Source: Bacillus sp. A301a_S52 (GTDB lineage Bacteria > Bacillota > Bacilli > Bacillales > Salisediminibacteriaceae). Taken from it: DNA of 64,000 bases. This document shows positions 61,436 to 64,000 of this stretch, piece after piece. A model generated the notes under the pieces. The model was not told where the DNA came from, made no database searches, and worked only from the letters and a program-made list of their open reading frames with translations. The stretch spans positions 4,034,001 to 4,098,000 of the forward strand of contig JABXYP010000001.1 of NCBI GenBank assembly GCA_024701455.1, written 5' to 3'. Numbering within the stretch: position 1 is the first letter of the stretch; each line of letters starts with the position of its first letter. The position numbers and the translations under genes are program-made.

Positions 61436-61452
61436 GAATGAACATTCACTCA
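61435..61452. promoter_or_regulatory. FadR operator of the fadH operon
   Basis: TGAATGAACATTCACTCA, 16 of 18 positions of the Bacillus FadR box; one base off a perfect palindrome. Directly downstream of the -10, so a bound repressor would block initiation. Confidence 0.75.
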
Positions 61453-61478
61453 TTTATATTTTGTTTAGGAGGTTAAAT

Positions 61479-63407
61479 ATGAACTGTGAGGCGCTATTTC
61501 AACCGTTTAAAATTCGTTCTTTGTCTTTAAAAAACCGAGTCATCATGGGGTCGATGCATGTTGGCCTGGAAGGGTTGGAGAATGGATTGGAAAAGTTAAC
61601 AGCTTTCTACGAAAAGCGCGCTGCCCATGACGTTGGCTTAATCGTGACAGGTGGCGCGGCAGTGAATGCTGTAGGAAGTGGAGGCCCTGATTTTATGTCT
61701 ATCTATGATGACGATGATATTGAGCGATGGGCACACTTAACTCAAGCTATTCATAAAGTAGGTGGAGCGATCGCACTTCAATTATTTCACGCAGGTCGTT
61801 ACGCATATAAGGATGTGATAGGTCAATCACCTGTTGCCCCATCCCCTCTTAAATCACCTATTAACCCTGACACCCCTGAAGAGTTAACTCATGAGGACAT
61901 TGAGAAAACCATTAATGACTTTGCTACTGGGGCTTGGCGTGCAAAAAAGGCTGGCTTTGATGCAGTGGAGATAATGGGCTCTGAAGGTTATTTAATCAAT
62001 CAATTCGTTTCACCGGTGACAAATAAGCGCACGGATCACTGGGGAGGCTCCTTCAAAAACCGGCTAGCCTTCCCCACTAAAATCGTAACCGCTGTTCGCG
62101 ATATGGTAGGTGAGCATTACCCCATTTTCTTCCGTATGTCTGGGCTTGACCTTATTGATAGCAGTACAACAGAAGCTGAGACATTACAATGGGCTCAAGC
62201 GATGGAAGCAGCAGGGGCTGATGTGCTTAATGTGGGTATCGGTTGGCACGAATCGCAGATTCCTACTATATCAATGAAAGTTCCAAGAATGCACTTCCTG
62301 CCAGTTGCTGAAAGTATTGCCGAGGTCGTCTCTATTCCCGTTGTAGCTAGTAATCGAATTAACGATCCACAAGATGCTGCTGCTATTATTGAGAAAGGAA
62401 AAATAGAGCTTATTTCCATGGCTCGTCCTTTTCTTGCAGACCCTGCTCTCCTCTCCAAAGCTAAAATAGGACGTTTCAGTGATATTAATACGTGTATCGC
62501 TTGTAATCAAGCCTGCCTCGATCATGTTTTTGAAGGCAAAACGGCCTCTTGCCTCGTCAACCCAGAAGCCGGCCGGGAGACAGAGCTGCATATGACACCA
62601 GCGACTATACGTAAGCGACTTCTCATCATTGGAGCTGGGCCAGCCGGACTGGAGGCCGCACGGGTTGCTGCTAAACGAGGCCACCACGTGATTTTAGCTG
62701 ATGACAAACCTTATATTGGTGGACAATTGAACTTTGCTAAGCTCATTCCTGGTAAGCAGGAATTTAATGAAACACTTCGTTATTACAAAACACAACTGGA
62801 CCAATTAAATGTTGAACTGCACCTTAACACTCACGTGGACAACAACTCACCTCTATTAAAGGACGCTGATGAGATCATTGTTGCAACCGGAATTATTCCT
62901 CGAAAACCACACATTAAAGGCATTGATGACCAGTCTGTCCCAAGTTATAGAGACCTTTTTGAAGGTCGCAGTCTTCCCTCTCACCACGTTACCATTATTG
63001 GAGGTGGAGGTATTGCCTGTGACTTAGCATTGTTCCTAAAAGATAAAGGTGTTGAAACAATTACCCTTCTACAACGAAGTACTAAATTCGCTAGAGGTAC
63101 CGGTAAAACAACACGCTGGGCTACGTTGAAGGAGCTAAAACAAGCAGGTGTGGAGATGATTGGCGGTATCTCTTCTTATGATGCCATGACTGCCGACTCC
63201 ATCACCTTTACTATAGAAAATAAACAACACACCTTATCCGATACGATGATCGTTCTAGCTGCTGGCCAGTTACCAAATGACGTTTTTTCTTTGCAAGAAA
63301 CCTCATTAGAAAAGCCTTTTTATGTTATTGGAGGTGCTAAAAATGCTCAAGGGCTTGATGCCAAAAATGCTATTTATGAAGGAACCCTTTTAGGGCGATC
63401 ACTTTAG
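61479..63407 (+). CDS. fadH: 2,4-dienoyl-CoA reductase, FadH type
   Basis: NADPH-dependent reductase for polyunsaturated fatty acids. 642 residues: old-yellow-enzyme TIM barrel with FMN (1-350; HAGRYAYKD, RTDHWGGSFKNR), cysteines for a 4Fe-4S cluster (CIACNQACLDHVFEGKTASC), then FAD/NADPH domains (IIGAGPAGLEAARVA and IIGGGGIACD). ATG 61479 has TTAGGAGG upstream; 15 in-frame codons before it lie in the FadR box. First gene of a FadR operon, 66 bp before an enoyl-CoA hydratase. Confidence 0.92.
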   Translation: MNCEALFQPFKIRSLSLKNRVIMGSMHVGLEGLENGLEKLTAFYEKRAAHDVGLIVTGGAAVNAVGSGGPDFMSIYDDDDIERWAHLTQAIHKVGGAIALQLFHAGRYAYKDVIGQSPVAPSPLKSPINPDTPEELTHEDIEKTINDFATGAWRAKKAGFDAVEIMGSEGYLINQFVSPVTNKRTDHWGGSFKNRLAFPTKIVTAVRDMVGEHYPIFFRMSGLDLIDSSTTEAETLQWAQAMEAAGADVLNVGIGWHESQIPTISMKVPRMHFLPVAESIAEVVSIPVVASNRINDPQDAAAIIEKGKIELISMARPFLADPALLSKAKIGRFSDINTCIACNQACLDHVFEGKTASCLVNPEAGRETELHMTPATIRKRLLIIGAGPAGLEAARVAAKRGHHVILADDKPYIGGQLNFAKLIPGKQEFNETLRYYKTQLDQLNVELHLNTHVDNNSPLLKDADEIIVATGIIPRKPHIKGIDDQSVPSYRDLFEGRSLPSHHVTIIGGGGIACDLALFLKDKGVETITLLQRSTKFARGTGKTTRWATLKELKQAGVEMIGGISSYDAMTADSITFTIENKQHTLSDTMIVLAAGQLPNDVFSLQETSLEKPFYVIGGAKNAQGLDAKNAIYEGTLLGRSL

Positions 63408-63472
63408 TTTCTCGTCTAGCTCATCATCAGAAGGTTAGCTCTAAATTTAATAACTCATTTAGGAGGAAACCA

Positions 63473-64000
63473 ATGGAAACCATTCTTTATCATATTGAAA
63501 ATGGTGTCGCCACCATAACACTGAATAGACCAGAGGTAAAAAATGCTCTCAATGAAACATTGCATAAGGAGTTATATCATGTTTGGGACCAGGCAAGTAC
63601 TAGTGATGAGGTAAAAGTCATCGTTCTTACTGGGGCCAAAAATGCCTTTTCAAGTGGTGCTGATTTAAAAAGTATCCCAACAGAAACACTAAAGAAATTT
63701 GATCATGGTGACTATCTGAAACGTACTTTTAATAACCTCATACCTTTGATTGATAATACAAATAAACCAACGATAGCTTATATAAACGGCGTAGCCGTAG
63801 GTGCAGGACTTAGTCTTACTCTTGCATGTGATTTTAGATTTGCAAGCGCTGATGCTAAGCTAGCTCTTAGCTTCTTAAAGATAGGTCTAGCTCCCGATGC
63901 TGGCACCTCCTATTACCTTCCACGCATTCTCGGTCTAGGTAAAGCAATTGAGCTTGGGCTCGGAGAACCAATTACAGCTGAAGAAGCTCATCGGATTGGT
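63473..64000 (+). CDS. Enoyl-CoA hydratase/isomerase (cut by window end)
   Basis: Crotonase-fold enzyme of beta-oxidation. The first 176 residues are present: GVATITLNRPEVKNALN, the oxyanion loop SSGADLKSI and the second loop INGVAVGAGLSLTLACDFRFAS, with LKIGLAPDAGTSYYLPR (Asp, not Glu, in the second catalytic position). TTTAGGAGG precedes the ATG. Second gene of the fadH operon; substrate not determinable from this part. Confidence 0.9.
   Translation, partial: METILYHIENGVATITLNRPEVKNALNETLHKELYHVWDQASTSDEVKVIVLTGAKNAFSSGADLKSIPTETLKKFDHGDYLKRTFNNLIPLIDNTNKPTIAYINGVAVGAGLSLTLACDFRFASADAKLALSFLKIGLAPDAGTSYYLPRILGLGKAIELGLGEPITAEEAHRIG

Overview
The window is chromosomal DNA of an alkaliphilic, endospore-forming member of the Bacillaceae. 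It has low to moderate GC, strong AGGAGG-type ribosome-binding sites and frequent GTG/TTG starts. Sporulation genes are present (spoIIR, spo0F, a Spo0E-like peptide, Ku/LigD). Gene order closely follows the Bacillus subtilis atp-to-pta arm. Alkaliphily is inferred from the ATP synthase: the c subunit has a proline three residues before its carboxylate, and the a subunit has a lysine eight residues after the essential arginine, as in alkaliphilic Bacillus enzymes.

Layout. 1-6.4 kb: atp operon on the minus strand (atpZ-I-B-E-F-H-A-G-D, the last cut by the window edge) behind a clear sigma-A promoter. 6.6-8.9 kb: a Vpr-like secreted serine protease inserted between the atp operon and upp. 9.3-21.2 kb, minus strand: upp, glyA, ywlG, rpiB, a chemoreceptor, ywlE, mntP, ywlC, ywlB, spoIIR, prmC, prfA. 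22-31.7 kb: a sporulation-type lipoprotein, tdk, a zinc-free L31 gene, rho, glpX, murA2, transaldolase, fba, spo0F. 32-38 kb: ywjG (plus), pyrG, rpoE, fadF. 38.3-42.9 kb: cardiolipin synthase, a P1B-4 metal ATPase, an alpha/beta hydrolase, a XapX protein. 43.4-54.9 kb: argS, a DUF1934 gene, speB, speE, pbpG, ywhD, a 4-OT tautomerase, ywgA, ywfO, a DUF1450 gene, lipL. 55-60 kb: an accessory patch of decayed repeats, an IS1182-like remnant, orphan small genes, spo0E, and divergent ku and ligD. 60.1-64 kb: pta, then a plus-strand beta-oxidation operon (dienoyl-CoA reductase, enoyl-CoA hydratase).

The most unusual feature is a family of at least 15 dispersed, strongly palindromic intergenic repeats in short (~110 bp), medium (~140-160 bp) and long (~205-220 bp) forms. 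All lie between genes, and several start 12-27 bp behind a stop codon (rho, pyrG, cls). They are modular hairpins without terminal inverted repeats, so they look more like REP/BIME or structured-RNA elements than ordinary MITEs.

Regulatory sites read from sequence: two FadR-type operators (fadF, fadH), a sigma-F promoter at spoIIR, a sigma-G-like promoter at ku, a sigma-H-like promoter at spo0F, a cre-like site at pta, and a DnaA-box cluster at ywlC. No rRNA, tRNA or CRISPR array was seen.
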